Assembly (NCBI GenBank): GCA_025163595.1
Contig: CP104105.1
Location: forward strand, 45,762-109,761
Length of the DNA: 64,000 nt
Origin: Phaeobacter sp. G2
GTDB taxonomy: Bacteria; Pseudomonadota; Alphaproteobacteria; Rhodobacterales; Rhodobacteraceae
Direction: 5' to 3'
Position numbers and translations under genes: made by a program. How positions within the stretch are numbered: position 1 is the stretch's first letter; every line of letters begins with the position of its first letter. Shown here piece after piece: positions 35,013 through 45,571 of the stretch. The notes beneath the pieces were generated by a model. It saw only the letters and a list, made by a program, of their open reading frames with translations. It made no database searches and had not been told where the DNA came from.

Positions 35013-36383
35013 CTAGCCCATCTGAGCCAACAAGCCGGAAATGGCGCTGCGGTACTGCGCCAGAATCTGATCTCGCGCGACATGGCGTCCAGCCTGGACA
35101 CAATGACGGCCGGCTGACCACAGATCGGTCACCACCTCATCCTTGGCGGCAAAAACAAGCCCATCCAACAGCTGTGTATCCGTCAGGGCGCACAGCGATG
35201 GGTGGGTGCTGTCAACGGCAACCAAATCCGCCCATTTTCCCACCGCAATCTCACCCGCAACCCGACCCAAGGCCTGTGCCCCGCCTTTGGCAGCCCCAGC
35301 ATACAGCGCCCGCCCCACCGAGCCCTCTCCCTGCACCAGAACATTGCGCGACAGATCCCGCAGGCGTTGCGAATACTCCAGCGTGCGCAGCTCTTCGGTA
35401 AGCGAGATCAATACATTTGAATCCGAGCCAACTCCAAATGCGCCACCAGCTTCCAGATAAGTGGCCCCGTTAAAGGGACCATCACCAAGATTGGCCTCGG
35501 TAATCGGGCAAAGGCCCGCCACCGCACCAGACGCCGCCATTGCGCGGGTCTCTGCCTGGGTCATATGGGTGGCATGGATGAGGCACCAGTTCTGATCCAC
35601 CGGGGTATTGGCCAGCAGCCATTCAACCGGGCGCGCACCAAGCCCGGCCTGCACCTCCTGCACTTCTTTTGGCTGCTCAGCGATGTGAATATGCACCGGG
35701 CAACCCGCAGGCTGGACCTGCAAGACCCGCGCCAGGTCATCCGGCGCCGTGGCCCGCAAAGAATGCGGCGCGATGCCAACCTGATAATCGGCGGGCAGGG
35801 CAGATGCAGCGCGGCGCGCCTGCTCCACCAGTTTACAGAACTGGTCGGCATCATTACCAAACCGCTTCTGGCCAGCTTCCAACGGCACCTTGCCCACCCC
35901 GGCATAGCTGTAGAGCACCGGCAGATGTGTCAGTCCAATGCCCGTTTGAGCCGCCGCCGCCATGATCCGGTCCGAATGCTCCGCCAAATTGTCATAGGCG
36001 CTGCCGTCTATTTGGTGATGCAGATAATGGAACTCTCCAACCGAAGCATAGCCTGCCTCCTGCATTTCCAGAAACACCAGTGCGGCAATGGCCTCGATCT
36101 GTTCCGGACTCAGATGGGCGGTAAACCGGTACATCAGCTCACGCCAGGTCCAAAAGCTGTCCCGCCCCGCCATTCGGTACTCGGTCATCCCTGCCATCGC
36201 CCGCTGAAAGCTGTGGCTGTGCAGATTGGCCAGGGCCGGCAAAAGGCTGTCGACCTGGCAGTCATCCTGCTCTGGTCGCGCGTTTACTGTGATCGCGGAT
36301 ATCTTGCCTTCGCACAGGGTCAAGCGCACCTGCTCGGCCCAGCCAGTCGTCAAAAGTGCGCGTTTAGCAAAGAGTCCCGTCAT
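35013..36383 (-). CDS. hutF: Formimidoylglutamate deiminase HutF
   Basis: HutF deaminates N-formimino-L-glutamate to N-formyl-L-glutamate. The 456-residue amidohydrolase has the metal motif NLHSHSFQRAMAG, the FxxWRELMY stretch (FWTWRELMYRF), VGEFHYLHH, HIHIAEQPKEV, LIHATHM and GVGSDSNVLISLTEELR, all as in the family. It is divergent from hutIHGU and shares the promoter region with hutI, which holds a palindrome. Its partner HutG is in the other operon. An N-terminal extension is not seen; length is normal. Confidence 0.94.
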   Translation of the reverse strand: MTGLFAKRALLTTGWAEQVRLTLCEGKISAITVNARPEQDDCQVDSLLPALANLHSHSFQRAMAGMTEYRMAGRDSFWTWRELMYRFTAHLSPEQIEAIAALVFLEMQEAGYASVGEFHYLHHQIDGSAYDNLAEHSDRIMAAAAQTGIGLTHLPVLYSYAGVGKVPLEAGQKRFGNDADQFCKLVEQARRAASALPADYQVGIAPHSLRATAPDDLARVLQVQPAGCPVHIHIAEQPKEVQEVQAGLGARPVEWLLANTPVDQNWCLIHATHMTQAETRAMAASGAVAGLCPITEANLGDGPFNGATYLEAGGAFGVGSDSNVLISLTEELRTLEYSQRLRDLSRNVLVQGEGSVGRALYAGAAKGGAQALGRVAGEIAVGKWADLVAVDSTHPSLCALTDTQLLDGLVFAAKDEVVTDLWSAGRHCVQAGRHVARDQILAQYRSAISGLLAQMG

Positions 36384-36397
36384 TTTTCACCTCATTT

Positions 36398-36411
36398 TAT
36401 GTCTAGACATA
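36398..36411. promoter_or_regulatory. Palindrome in the hutF/hutI divergent promoter, candidate HutC operator
   Basis: TATGTCTAGACATA is a perfect 14-bp palindrome that lies 15 bp before the hutF start and 55 bp before hutI. GntR-family repressors of the HutC branch bind short palindromes with GT/AC in the half sites, and hutC lies at the other end of this locus. No second copy was found upstream of hutC. The assignment is by position and symmetry. Confidence 0.6.
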
Positions 36412-36465
36412 TGGCATATTGATTTGTACTAGAAAAGAGGAAATCGAACTATTGCAGAGGTCGCC

Positions 36466-37677
36466 ATGCAGACTGAAGATCACGTCTACACCGAGCTTCG
36501 CGCCGCCACCCTGGCCGATGGCCTTGCGCCCTATGGCTTGATTGAGGCGGCGGCCATTGCGGTGGTTGCAGGGAAAATCGCCTGGATTGGCCGCCAGGCA
36601 GAGCTCCCCGCCCGCTATGCCGGGGTCAAGGCGACTTCACTGGGTAATCGGCTGGTCACCCCCGGGCTGATCGACTGTCACACCCATGTGGTGCATGGCG
36701 GCAATCGCGCGGCGGAATTCGAACTGCGCCTCAACGGGGCCTCATACGAAGAGGTCGCGCGGGCAGGCGGTGGTATCATTTCCACCGTCACTGCAACCCG
36801 CGCCGCCACCGTAGAAGAGCTGATTACCCAGACACTGCCCCGCGTTGACGCCATGCTGGCAGAGGGCGTCACCACAATTGAAGTCAAATCCGGCTATGGT
36901 CTGGATCTCGAAACCGAGCTGAACATGCTCCGCGCCGCCCGCGCGCTGCCAGATCACCGGCCCATCCGGGTGGTGACCAGCTTCCTAGGCGCCCATGCAG
37001 TGCCCGCTGAGTACGCTGAGGATGCCGACGGCTATATAACCAAGGTCTGCCTCCCGGCGCTGCGCGCAGCCCATAGCGAAGGCTTGGTTGATGCGGTTGA
37101 CGGCTTTTGCGAGGGCATCGCCTTTTCGCCAGCACAAATCGCGCGGGTCTTTGATTTGGCCAAAACCCTGGGCCTGCCGGTGAAGCTCCACGCCGAGCAG
37201 CTGTCCAATCTGGGCGGTGCCAAACTGGCTGCCAGCTACGGCGCGCTATCTGCAGATCATATCGAATACCTCGACAGCGACGGGGTTGCCGCCATGGCAG
37301 CGGCGGGCACAGTGGCCGTGATCCTGCCCGGTGCATTCTATACCCTGCGCGAAACACAAATGCCGCCAATTGATCTGCTGCGCACAGCAGGCGTACCAAT
37401 GGCGCTGGCAACGGATTGCAATCCCGGCTCGGCGCCAATGACCTCGCTGCTGCTGGCGATGAACATGGGCTGTACCCTGTTTCGCATGACCCCCGAAGAA
37501 GCTCTGCGCGGTGTCACCAGCCACGCCGCCCGGGCGCTTGGCCTATCAGATTGCGGTACACTTGCGGTCGGCAATCGCGCTGATCTCGCCATCTGGGATG
37601 TCGCCCACCCGGCAGAGCTGGCCTATCGCATCGGCTTTAACCCGCTTCATACCCGTATTTTTGGAGGCCAGTTGTGA
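36466..37677 (+). CDS. hutI: Imidazolonepropionase HutI
   Basis: HutI opens the ring of imidazolonepropionate to give N-formimino-glutamate. The 403-residue protein has [17 protein letters not shown] with the metal histidines, [40 protein letters not shown] and [11 protein letters not shown]. It is the first gene of hutIHGU, with AGAGG before the ATG. Its stop overlaps the hutH GTG start by 4 bp (GTGA). Confidence 0.95.
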   Translation: MQTEDHVYTELRAATLADGLAPYGLIEAAAIAVVAGKIAWIGRQAELPARYAGVKATSLGNRLVTPGLIDCHTHVVHGGNRAAEFELRLNGASYEEVARAGGGIISTVTATRAATVEELITQTLPRVDAMLAEGVTTIEVKSGYGLDLETELNMLRAARALPDHRPIRVVTSFLGAHAVPAEYAEDADGYITKVCLPALRAAHSEGLVDAVDGFCEGIAFSPAQIARVFDLAKTLGLPVKLHAEQLSNLGGAKLAASYGALSADHIEYLDSDGVAAMAAAGTVAVILPGAFYTLRETQMPPIDLLRTAGVPMALATDCNPGSAPMTSLLLAMNMGCTLFRMTPEEALRGVTSHAARALGLSDCGTLAVGNRADLAIWDVAHPAELAYRIGFNPLHTRIFGGQL

Positions 37678-39224
37678 CCCCCCAGACCCCGATCCTAACC
37701 CTGCCCCCCGGCGATGTTTCCCTCGCCGATCTTGAACGGGTTTTCCGCGAAGAATGTGCGATACGTTTGGACGCGTCCTGCCGTCCGGCCATTGAACTGG
37801 CTCATAGCCGCATTGCTGCCGCTGCCGCCGGAAACACCGCTGTTTACGGGGTGAACACCGGCTTTGGCAAATTGGCCAGCGTCAAGATTGCTGCAGAGGA
37901 CACCGCCACCCTGCAACGCAACCTGATCCTCAGCCATTGCTGTGGCGTCGGGCCTGCGATCCCGCGCGCCCATGCCCGGTTGATGATGGCGCTGAAACTG
38001 CTCAGCCTGGGGCGCGGCGCATCTGGCGTGCGGCTGGAGGTCGTCGACCTGCTGGAGGCAATGCTGGCGACAGGCGTTACCCCGGTTATTCCGGCGCAGG
38101 GCTCGGTTGGCGCTTCAGGCGACCTGGCACCGCTGTCGCATATGGCCGCCGTGATGATGGGCGCAGCTGAGGCAGAGTTTGGCGGCACTGTCATGTCTGG
38201 TGCGGCGGCGCTGGCGGCGGCAGGTCTCACCCCGATCGAGCTGGGTCCCAAAGAAGGCCTGGCGCTGATCAATGGCACCCAATTTTCAACCGCCTTTGGC
38301 CTGGCTGGCCTGTTTGGTGCCTGGGCTGCGGCGCAAAGCGCGCTGGTCACCTCAGCGCTGACCACGGATGCCATCATGGGATCCACCGCGCCACTGCAGC
38401 CCGAAATCCACAGCCTGCGCGGCCATCGCGGCCAGATCGAGGCCGGCGCCACCCTGCGCGCCCTGTTGGAGGGGTCGGTGATCCGCGAAAGCCACCGCGA
38501 AGACGACGCCCGCGTGCAGGATCCCTATTGCATTCGCTGCCAGCCTCAGGTGGTTGGCGCCGCCATGGATGTGCTGCGACAGGCGGCGCGGACGCTGGAG
38601 ATCGAGGCCAACGCTGCCACTGACAACCCGCTTGTGCTGGTGGGGGCTGATCTGATTGTTTCGGGCGGGAATTTCCACGCCGAACCCGTTGGCTTTGCAG
38701 CCGATATGATCGCGCTGGCCATTGCCGAGATTGGTGCCATCGCCCAACGGCGCATCGCGCTGATTGTCGATCCGGTGCTGAGCCACGATCTGCCGCCCTT
38801 CCTGACGCCCAACCCCGGCCTCAACTCGGGTTATATGATCGCCGAGGTCACCACGGCGGCGCTAATGAGCGAGAACAAACACCTGGCCAATCCCTGCGTC
38901 ACCGACAGCACGCCGACCTCTGCCAATCAGGAAGATCACGTTTCAATGGCCGCCCACGGGGCGCGCCGGTTGGGGCAGATGCTGGTGAACCTGGAACGCA
39001 TCCTCGGGGTGGAGCTGCTTTGCGCCACCCAGGGCGTCGAGTTCCGCGCACCGCTGGCCACCAGTGCGCCGCTGCAACGGGTGATGGCCAAGCTGCGCCA
39101 GACCGTGCCACCGCTTGGCGATGACCGCTACACCGCCCCCGACATCGAAGCCGCATCGGCCTTGGTCATGCGCGGCGAAATTGCCGGCTGCAGCCAGATC
39201 CCCATGCCGGAATTGTCGACATGA
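37674..39224 (+). CDS. hutH: Histidine ammonia-lyase HutH
   Basis: HutH removes ammonia from histidine to give urocanate, the first step of the pathway. The 516-residue length fits. The MIO cofactor triplet Ala-Ser-Gly is in [14 protein letters not shown], and the substrate-binding motifs [32 protein letters not shown] and NPxxxLNSGYM are present. The start is a GTG coupled to hutI, and the stop overlaps hutG by 4 bp. Confidence 0.95.
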   Translation: MTPQTPILTLPPGDVSLADLERVFREECAIRLDASCRPAIELAHSRIAAAAAGNTAVYGVNTGFGKLASVKIAAEDTATLQRNLILSHCCGVGPAIPRAHARLMMALKLLSLGRGASGVRLEVVDLLEAMLATGVTPVIPAQGSVGASGDLAPLSHMAAVMMGAAEAEFGGTVMSGAAALAAAGLTPIELGPKEGLALINGTQFSTAFGLAGLFGAWAAAQSALVTSALTTDAIMGSTAPLQPEIHSLRGHRGQIEAGATLRALLEGSVIRESHREDDARVQDPYCIRCQPQVVGAAMDVLRQAARTLEIEANAATDNPLVLVGADLIVSGGNFHAEPVGFAADMIALAIAEIGAIAQRRIALIVDPVLSHDLPPFLTPNPGLNSGYMIAEVTTAALMSENKHLANPCVTDSTPTSANQEDHVSMAAHGARRLGQMLVNLERILGVELLCATQGVEFRAPLATSAPLQRVMAKLRQTVPPLGDDRYTAPDIEAASALVMRGEIAGCSQIPMPELST

Positions 39225-40024
39225 CAGGTCCGGTTGAAATCACCCACGGCGACAGCCCCGTGGTGCTGGGGCTGCCCCATACAGGCACCTATGTCCCGCC
39301 CGAGGTAGAGGCACAGCTGAACACACGGGGCAGGGGGCTGGATGATACCGACTGGCACATTCACAGGCTCTATGATGGGATTTTAGAGGGGGCAAGCACC
39401 GTCCGCGCCACCTTCCACCGCTATGTCATCGACGCCAACCGGGATCCATCGGGGGTGTCGCTCTATCCTGGTCAAAACACCACCACGCTGGTGCCGCTGA
39501 CGGATTTTGACGGTCACCCCATCTGGAACCAGGACCCCGGTGCAGCAGAGATCGAAGCCCGCCGTCAGGCCTATCATGCGCCCTATCATGCCGCCCTAGC
39601 GGCCGCGCTGGAACGGGCAAAGGCCCAGCATGGCTTTGCCATTCTCTATGATTGCCACTCGATCCGCAGCACCATCCCCTTCCTGTTAGACGGCACCCTG
39701 CCGGATTTCAACACCGGCACCAATATGGGAACGACCTGCGATCCCGCCATCGAGGACATCGTGGTCACCGCCTGCGCCGCGGCAGAGGGCTACAGCTCTG
39801 TTTTGAACGGACGTTTCAAGGGCGGCTGGACCACCCGGCACTATGGTCGCCCAGAGGAAGGGCTGCACGCTATCCAGATGGAACTTGCGCAAAGCACCTA
39901 TCTCAACGCTGAGACGGCGCCCTGGAGCTTTGACGCCGCCAAGGCAACGCGCCTGCGCGCGCATCTGAACACCATTCTCACCCGCCTGGCCAGCTGGGCA
40001 CCGATGACCGGAGGAAACACATGA
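39221..40024 (+). CDS. hutG: N-formylglutamate deformylase HutG
   Basis: The 267-residue protein is of the N-formylglutamate amidohydrolase type: [53 protein letters not shown] and [10 protein letters not shown]. It cleaves N-formylglutamate to glutamate and formate, the last step of the five-step pathway, and needs HutF, which is encoded divergently. This agrees with the absence of a formiminoglutamase gene. It overlaps hutH and hutU by 4 bp each. Confidence 0.93.
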   Translation: MTGPVEITHGDSPVVLGLPHTGTYVPPEVEAQLNTRGRGLDDTDWHIHRLYDGILEGASTVRATFHRYVIDANRDPSGVSLYPGQNTTTLVPLTDFDGHPIWNQDPGAAEIEARRQAYHAPYHAALAAALERAKAQHGFAILYDCHSIRSTIPFLLDGTLPDFNTGTNMGTTCDPAIEDIVVTACAAAEGYSSVLNGRFKGGWTTRHYGRPEEGLHAIQMELAQSTYLNAETAPWSFDAAKATRLRAHLNTILTRLASWAPMTGGNT

Positions 40025-41703
40025 CCGATCCCCGCAAGAATACCCGCGACATCTACCCACCCACCGGCCCGGAGATCACCGCCAAAAGCTGGTTGACCGA
40101 AGCGGCAATGCGCATGCTGATGAACAACCTGCACCCGGATGTGGCGGAAAACCCGCATGAACTGGTGGTCTACGGCGGCATTGGACGCGCAGCGCGCACC
40201 TGGGCGGATTTTGACCTTATCGTTGACAGCCTCAAGGATCTGGAAGCCGATGAAACCTTGCTGGTGCAGTCGGGCAAGCCGGTGGCCATTGTCAAAACCC
40301 ATGAAGACGCACCGCGTGTTTTGATTGCCAACTCCAACCTGGTTCCCCATTGGGCCAATTGGGATCACTTCAACGAACTCGATAAAAAGGGCCTGATGAT
40401 GTATGGCCAGATGACCGCCGGGTCCTGGATCTACATCGGCACCCAGGGCATCGTGCAAGGTACATATGAAACCTTTGCCGAGGCAGGTCGTCAGCATTAT
40501 GGCGGCGACCTTGCTGGCAAATGGATCCTGACGGGGGGCCTGGGTGGCATGGGCGGCGCCCAGCCACTGGCGGCTGTGATGGCCGGGGCCTGCTGTCTGG
40601 CAATTGAATGTAATCCTGACAGCATCGATTTCCGCCTGCGCACCAGATATCTGGATGAAAAGGCCGACAGCCTGGACGAGGCCCTGGAAATGATCGCCCG
40701 TTGGACCGCAGCGGGTGAGGCAAAAACTGTCGGCCTGCTGGGCAACGCCGCCGATATCTTCCCCGAACTGCTGCGCCGCAGCGAGACCGGCGGCATGCGG
40801 CCTGATTTGGTTACCGACCAGACCTCGGCCCATGATCCGGTCAACGGCTACCTGCCCCAGGGCTGGACCATGGCAGAGTGGAAAGCCCGGCGCGAAAGCG
40901 ATCCAAAAGCAGTGGAACAGGCGGCGCGGGCCTCGATGCGGGTGCAGGTAGAGGCCATGTGCAAATTCCATGCCATGGGTATTCCCACCGTGGATTACGG
41001 CAACAATATCCGTCAGATGGCCCTGGAGGAAGGGCTGGAGAACGCCTTTGATTTCCCCGGCTTTGTACCCGCCTATATCCGACCCCTGTTTTGTCGCGGC
41101 GTCGGCCCCTTCCGCTGGGTGGCCCTGTCCGGTGATCCCGAAGACATCCGCAAAACCGACGCCAAGATGAAAGAGCTGTTTCCGGACAACACCCATCTGC
41201 ACAACTGGCTCGATATGGCGCAGGAGCGCATTGCCTTTCAGGGCTTGCCCGCGCGAATTTGCTGGATCGGTCTGGGCGATCGCCACAGGGCGGGGCTGGC
41301 CTTTAACGAGATGGTCAAAAATGGCGAGCTGAGCGCGCCGGTGGTGATTGGCCGCGACCACCTGGACTCTGGCTCGGTGGCCTCCCCCAACCGCGAGACC
41401 GAAGCAATGATGGATGGCTCGGACGCGGTGTCGGACTGGCCGCTGTTGAACGCGCTGACCAATACGGCGTCGGGGGCCACCTGGGTTTCACTGCACCACG
41501 GCGGCGGCGTCGGCATGGGTTTTTCCCAGCACTCCGGTGTGGTGATCTGCGCCGATGGTACGGACGCGGCCGCCAAACGGCTGGAACGCGTGTTGTGGAA
41601 CGATCCGGCCTCGGGTGTGATGCGCCATGCAGATGCCGGCTATGAGGAGGCCAAGACCTGCGCCCGCGTCCATAATTTGCGCTTACCGGGCATTTTGAAA
41701 TAG
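40021..41703 (+). CDS. hutU: Urocanate hydratase HutU
   Basis: The 560-residue enzyme adds water to urocanate to form imidazolonepropionate, using NAD as an electrophile. Seen are [80 protein letters not shown] and [12 protein letters not shown]. The conserved Cys region is [10 protein letters not shown]. It closes hutIHGU. A long antisense open frame covers much of it and is a shadow. Confidence 0.96.
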   Translation: MTDPRKNTRDIYPPTGPEITAKSWLTEAAMRMLMNNLHPDVAENPHELVVYGGIGRAARTWADFDLIVDSLKDLEADETLLVQSGKPVAIVKTHEDAPRVLIANSNLVPHWANWDHFNELDKKGLMMYGQMTAGSWIYIGTQGIVQGTYETFAEAGRQHYGGDLAGKWILTGGLGGMGGAQPLAAVMAGACCLAIECNPDSIDFRLRTRYLDEKADSLDEALEMIARWTAAGEAKTVGLLGNAADIFPELLRRSETGGMRPDLVTDQTSAHDPVNGYLPQGWTMAEWKARRESDPKAVEQAARASMRVQVEAMCKFHAMGIPTVDYGNNIRQMALEEGLENAFDFPGFVPAYIRPLFCRGVGPFRWVALSGDPEDIRKTDAKMKELFPDNTHLHNWLDMAQERIAFQGLPARICWIGLGDRHRAGLAFNEMVKNGELSAPVVIGRDHLDSGSVASPNRETEAMMDGSDAVSDWPLLNALTNTASGATWVSLHHGGGVGMGFSQHSGVVICADGTDAAAKRLERVLWNDPASGVMRHADAGYEEAKTCARVHNLRLPGILK

Positions 41704-41732
41704 CACCAGAAATAGCAAACAGGCGGCGCGGT

Positions 41733-42422
41733 TTAGTACCGCGTCGTCATCCGGTGACCGGGACGGAAGGTCTGGCGCACAAAGGTGATCGCCTCTCCCT
41801 TGAGCCAGGTCGAGCGCTCGACCATGAACAGGGCCTCGCCTTGTGTACAACTCAGGAACTCTGCCAGATCCGCCGTCGCCGCGGTCGCAGAAAAGGCAAT
41901 TTCGGCATCGGAAAATGGCACCGTTGAAACCAGCCATTCATTTGGTCCCAGCTCGCTGAAATCCGCATCGCCTGCCTGGGGCAATATCGACAATGAAATC
42001 CAGCGATCCTCAAACTGGTAGGGTAGCCCATCTGCATAATGCATGCAGGTCAGGTGTAGCACCGATGCGCCCTGCGCCAGTTGTAGACGCGCGCGCAGCC
42101 AATGGGGCGCGTCCATCACCGCCCGGCTGATCAGCGCATAGCGGTAGGTAGAGTTCTGGCCTTCGATCTCGGCGCGAACGATGGGAATGGAAAACCGGGC
42201 CTGGCGCAGCGGCGCCATACGAACACGGGTGCCCGCCTTGCGGCGGCGCTCGACCACGCCTTCGTCCGCCAATTCCCGCATGGCACGGTTGACGGTGGCG
42301 CGGGCGCAGCCATAGCTCTCGGCCAGATCCAGCTCATTGGGCACCAGCCCCCCGGGGGCCCATTCTCCCGAGACAATCTTGCCCATGATATCCGCTTTGA
42401 CGTCCCGGAATGTTGCCTTCAT
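41733..42422 (-). CDS. hutC: Histidine utilisation repressor HutC (GntR/UTRA)
   Basis: The 229-residue regulator has an N-terminal GntR winged helix (LVPNELDLAESYGCARATVNRAMRELADEGVVERRRKAGTRV) and a C-terminal UTRA ligand domain (HLTCMHYADGLPYQFEDRWISL, WLVSTVPF). In other bacteria HutC senses urocanate and lifts repression of hut genes. It is convergent with hutU (30 bp between the stops) and its promoter region is shared with the divergent kinase gene at 42650. Confidence 0.9.
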   Translation of the reverse strand: MKATFRDVKADIMGKIVSGEWAPGGLVPNELDLAESYGCARATVNRAMRELADEGVVERRRKAGTRVRMAPLRQARFSIPIVRAEIEGQNSTYRYALISRAVMDAPHWLRARLQLAQGASVLHLTCMHYADGLPYQFEDRWISLSILPQAGDADFSELGPNEWLVSTVPFSDAEIAFSATAATADLAEFLSCTQGEALFMVERSTWLKGEAITFVRQTFRPGHRMTTRY

Positions 42423-42649
42423 AAGCTCTGCGCCTTCTTATTTAAGCACAATCATAAGGCCTTTTTGTCTGCCTGTATAGGCGCGCCAGCTGGGCAAAAG
42501 CGACCGCTTACCGGGTCAAAACTGCCCACGACGCGCCATAAACAAACTGCCGCAGGTCAGGAAACGCCTAAGGGTGTCAAATTTGCTTGGGTTGAAAAGA
42601 ACAGAAGTGTACAACTGCTTCAGTTTTTAGCCATGGTACTTTAGTCAGT

Positions 42650-44998
42650 ATGAAGAGTTCTTGCGCAGTCTCACATTTTGCGACTCAAGACAGCTTGGGT
42701 CATTTTGAGCAATTGGCCACGCCGATTTGGGTCTTTGACGTCGACAATCATAAGATCTGGTGGGCAAACGCGGCTGGCATATTGTTTTGGGAAGCCGAAA
42801 GCCTGGACGACCTGCTACAGCGTGATTTTTCCATGGACAGCGACATGGTGCGCACCCGATTACGGCAGGTCGTACGCAATGGGCCTGGCCAAAAACGTAT
42901 CCAGGACACATGGACGCTTTACCCCAATGACGAACCCAAAAGCGTCATCCTGTCTTTCCTGCCGGTCACCATAAATCAGGGCACAAATGCTGTTTTGATT
43001 GAGGTTAAACAATTTGTCGACAGCATCGTGGACGCGGGATCCCTGCGGATCCTGGAAGCGACCCGAGCCTCGGCATTGATGGTCAGCACCTTTTCCGCCG
43101 AGGGGCAATTGCTGGCACAAAACCCTGCGGCGTTTGCCTGCTATGGCCCCGCGAGACCAGGCCTAAACGGCAATGACATGGCCAGCCGCCTGAAAGACCC
43201 GAATGTCGCTGTGCAGTTGCTGGAAACGGCCACCAACGGCAAAAGCCTGGATCTGGAAGAGCTGGTCTGGACCCAAAATGGCGCGCGTGTGCACCGGATT
43301 CTGGCCAGGCGCGGACGGGATCCAATTACCGGGGCCTTTGCGACGATCATCAGCGAAGAAGACGTCACACAACAAAATGCCCTGCAACTGCAAATGCAGA
43401 CGCTGAACGGCCAGCTGGAACGGAAAGTCGAAGACCGCACCCGGAGGCTCGACACCAGCGAAGAGCGCTATGCCCTGGCCACTCAGAGCGCGGCAGTCTG
43501 GGATTGGGATCTAAAGCACAATCACCTTTATCTCTCACCAAGTTTTCTGCAGGCACTGGAGCTTGAACCCGATTTTGACGCTGACACCTTTCTAGACAGG
43601 ACCGCCGAAAACGGTGCCCTTAAAACTCTGCACCCTGAGGATGTCACCTCTTTTAAGGCTGAAATGACACGCCACCTGCAAGAGCCGGATGTGCCCTTTC
43701 GGCAGGAATTCCGGCTCAAAACCGGGTCAGGCGATTATCGCTGGTTTTATGCCCTAGGCAAATCTATTGCGGACCCGAACGGCCGCGCCACCCGCTCTGC
43801 CGGTATTCTGACGGATATCACCGAAAGAAAAGATCTCGAAGCCTCGCTTCTTGCCGCCCATAGATCCGATGCAATTGGCCAGATTTCTGGCGGTATTGCA
43901 CATGATTTCAACAATTTGCTCACTGTTATCCTAGGCAATGCCGAACTTTTGAACATGGCCCAGGACACCAATCAGGAACTGATAACCGCCATCAAAACGG
44001 CCGCCCTGCGCGGCGCCGATCTAACCCGCCACCTGCTGGCCTATTCCCGCAGGCAGACCCTTCGCCCCACACCAGTGGACCTGTCCAAGCTGATCGCCAG
44101 CATGAACAATACCCTGTTACAAAACCTCGGAGACGGCATCTGTATCGAAACCAAGATAGCCGACGAGACATGGTCCGTTCACGCCGATGTCACGCAGGTG
44201 GAAAGCGCAATCCTGCACCTCGCGTGCAACGCCCGCGATGCCATGCCGCGGGGCGGCACGGTAGAGATCTCCTGTCAGAACCACCAGATTACTGCCCCCC
44301 TCCCTCTACCAGGGGGTGAGCACAGTTTACAGCCTGGGAATTATGTTGAAATCCTGGTGCACGATACTGGCGAAGGCATGACATCAGAGACCCTAAACCG
44401 GGCCTATGAGCCTTTTTTCACCACCCGCAAGACCGGACAGGGCAGCGGGCTCGGCCTGTCCATGGTCTATGGCTTTGCACAGCAATCCGGCGGCGGTGTC
44501 GCCCTGCGTAGTCAGCCCGGAACCGGCACCAGCGCCTCTCTTTTCCTGCCCCGCGCCGCTCAGGAGCCTGCGGCAAAGCCCGGATCAAAAACACTGGCTC
44601 CGATTACTGGAAACGGAGAGAGTATCCACCTGCTGGAAGACGACGGCGCGGTTCAAAGCACCCTGCGCGGCATGCTGGAGTCACTCAACTACCGCGTGAC
44701 GGAGTCAAGCGATGCGGCCATGGCCATGCGAGTGATCTCGCAGGGGACGCTGCCTGCGCTAATTCTTGCGGATGTGGTTTTGCCAGGTGGCGAAAGCGGT
44801 GTGGAATTTGTGAAGCGCCTGGCCCGCCGCTTTCCACAGATCAAGGTGGTTTTGATGTCAGGCCATAGCCAGGATGAGACAACCCTGGAAGCGCTCTCTG
44901 GCCAGGGTCATTTTTTCTTGCAAAAACCGATGAACAAGGCCCGGCTGTCGCAGATCCTGCACGTAGCATTGCAGGATAACTCCGCGCCCAAAGCTTGA
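42650..44998 (+). CDS. Soluble PAS-domain hybrid histidine kinase
   Basis: The 782-residue protein has no membrane segment. In order: PAS-like domain (~18-100, QLATPIWVFDVDNHKIWWAN), a second PAS-like (~125-230), a coiled coil (~240-265), a PAS domain of fold 3 (~270-395, ending DITERKDLE), a HisKA-type H box with H418 in GGIAHDFNNLL, an ATPase domain (DTGEGM, GSGLGLSMVYGFAQQSGGGV) and a C-terminal receiver with D708 (LADVVLPGG). The HDFNN box marks the HPK4 type. It senses an unknown intracellular signal. It lies next to hutC but divergent, so a link to histidine use is not shown. Confidence 0.88.
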   Translation: MKSSCAVSHFATQDSLGHFEQLATPIWVFDVDNHKIWWANAAGILFWEAESLDDLLQRDFSMDSDMVRTRLRQVVRNGPGQKRIQDTWTLYPNDEPKSVILSFLPVTINQGTNAVLIEVKQFVDSIVDAGSLRILEATRASALMVSTFSAEGQLLAQNPAAFACYGPARPGLNGNDMASRLKDPNVAVQLLETATNGKSLDLEELVWTQNGARVHRILARRGRDPITGAFATIISEEDVTQQNALQLQMQTLNGQLERKVEDRTRRLDTSEERYALATQSAAVWDWDLKHNHLYLSPSFLQALELEPDFDADTFLDRTAENGALKTLHPEDVTSFKAEMTRHLQEPDVPFRQEFRLKTGSGDYRWFYALGKSIADPNGRATRSAGILTDITERKDLEASLLAAHRSDAIGQISGGIAHDFNNLLTVILGNAELLNMAQDTNQELITAIKTAALRGADLTRHLLAYSRRQTLRPTPVDLSKLIASMNNTLLQNLGDGICIETKIADETWSVHADVTQVESAILHLACNARDAMPRGGTVEISCQNHQITAPLPLPGGEHSLQPGNYVEILVHDTGEGMTSETLNRAYEPFFTTRKTGQGSGLGLSMVYGFAQQSGGGVALRSQPGTGTSASLFLPRAAQEPAAKPGSKTLAPITGNGESIHLLEDDGAVQSTLRGMLESLNYRVTESSDAAMAMRVISQGTLPALILADVVLPGGESGVEFVKRLARRFPQIKVVLMSGHSQDETTLEALSGQGHFFLQKPMNKARLSQILHVALQDNSAPKA

Positions 44999-45053
44999 GA
45001 CATGCTCAGGTGGTGCCCGCCGGTCCGGCAATCAAGTTTGCTGCCAACGGGGG

Positions 45054-45503
45054 TTAAAGAATATCCAACGAAACCTTGACCCGGTCCATCACCACCGAGG
45101 TATTGAACCGGCTGACATTGGCTTCATCAAAAAAGTATTCCTGGGTAAACGCCTCATATTCTTTGACGTCTTTCGTAACCACGATAAGGATAAAGTCAGC
45201 CTCACCAGTGGTGTAATAACACTGTTGTACCTGGGGCGCTGATCGCATCCGCTGCTTAAAGGCATCCAGATGCATCCGGCTTTCACGCTCTAAAACGACC
45301 TCAACGATCACTGTCATCTCTCGACCCAGTTTGGCCGGAGACAGGACCGCGATTTCGCTTTGAATAACACCAGAGTCGCGCAGCCGCTTAACCCGCTTTT
45401 GCACCGCAGGCGGCGACAGGCCAACCTCGGCGCTCAGGGCATCTGCGGTCAGCCGGGTGTTTCCCTGCATCAGCTTCAGTATTTCCACATCTTTGTCGTC
45501 CAT
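45054..45503 (-). CDS. Lrp/AsnC-family regulator
   Basis: The 149-residue protein has an N-terminal helix-turn-helix (ILKLMQGNTRLTADALSAEVGLSPPAVQKRVKRLRDSGVI) and a RAM ligand domain (VIVEVVLERESR, CYYTTGEADFILIVVTKD). Lrp/AsnC proteins sense amino acids or similar metabolites. It is the last gene of the leftward operon that begins at 49071 (68 bp after the M24 gene), so it likely controls that operon and its own synthesis. Confidence 0.87.
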   Translation of the reverse strand: MDDKDVEILKLMQGNTRLTADALSAEVGLSPPAVQKRVKRLRDSGVIQSEIAVLSPAKLGREMTVIVEVVLERESRMHLDAFKQRMRSAPQVQQCYYTTGEADFILIVVTKDVKEYEAFTQEYFFDEANVSRFNTSVVMDRVKVSLDIL

Positions 45504-45571
45504 GCGCTGATAAAGCGCAGAACACGGTCAAAGAACAACCCGTTTTTGCGCTTTGACCCAGTGGATTGCGA

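Noticed and set aside
35565..36422. 285-codon open frame on the plus strand
   Set aside because: Antisense to hutF; product is Arg/Gln/His-rich without motifs.
39898..41361. 487-codon open frame on the minus strand
   Set aside because: It lies wholly antisense to hutU, whose motifs are complete, and has Arg/His-rich shadow composition with no domain.
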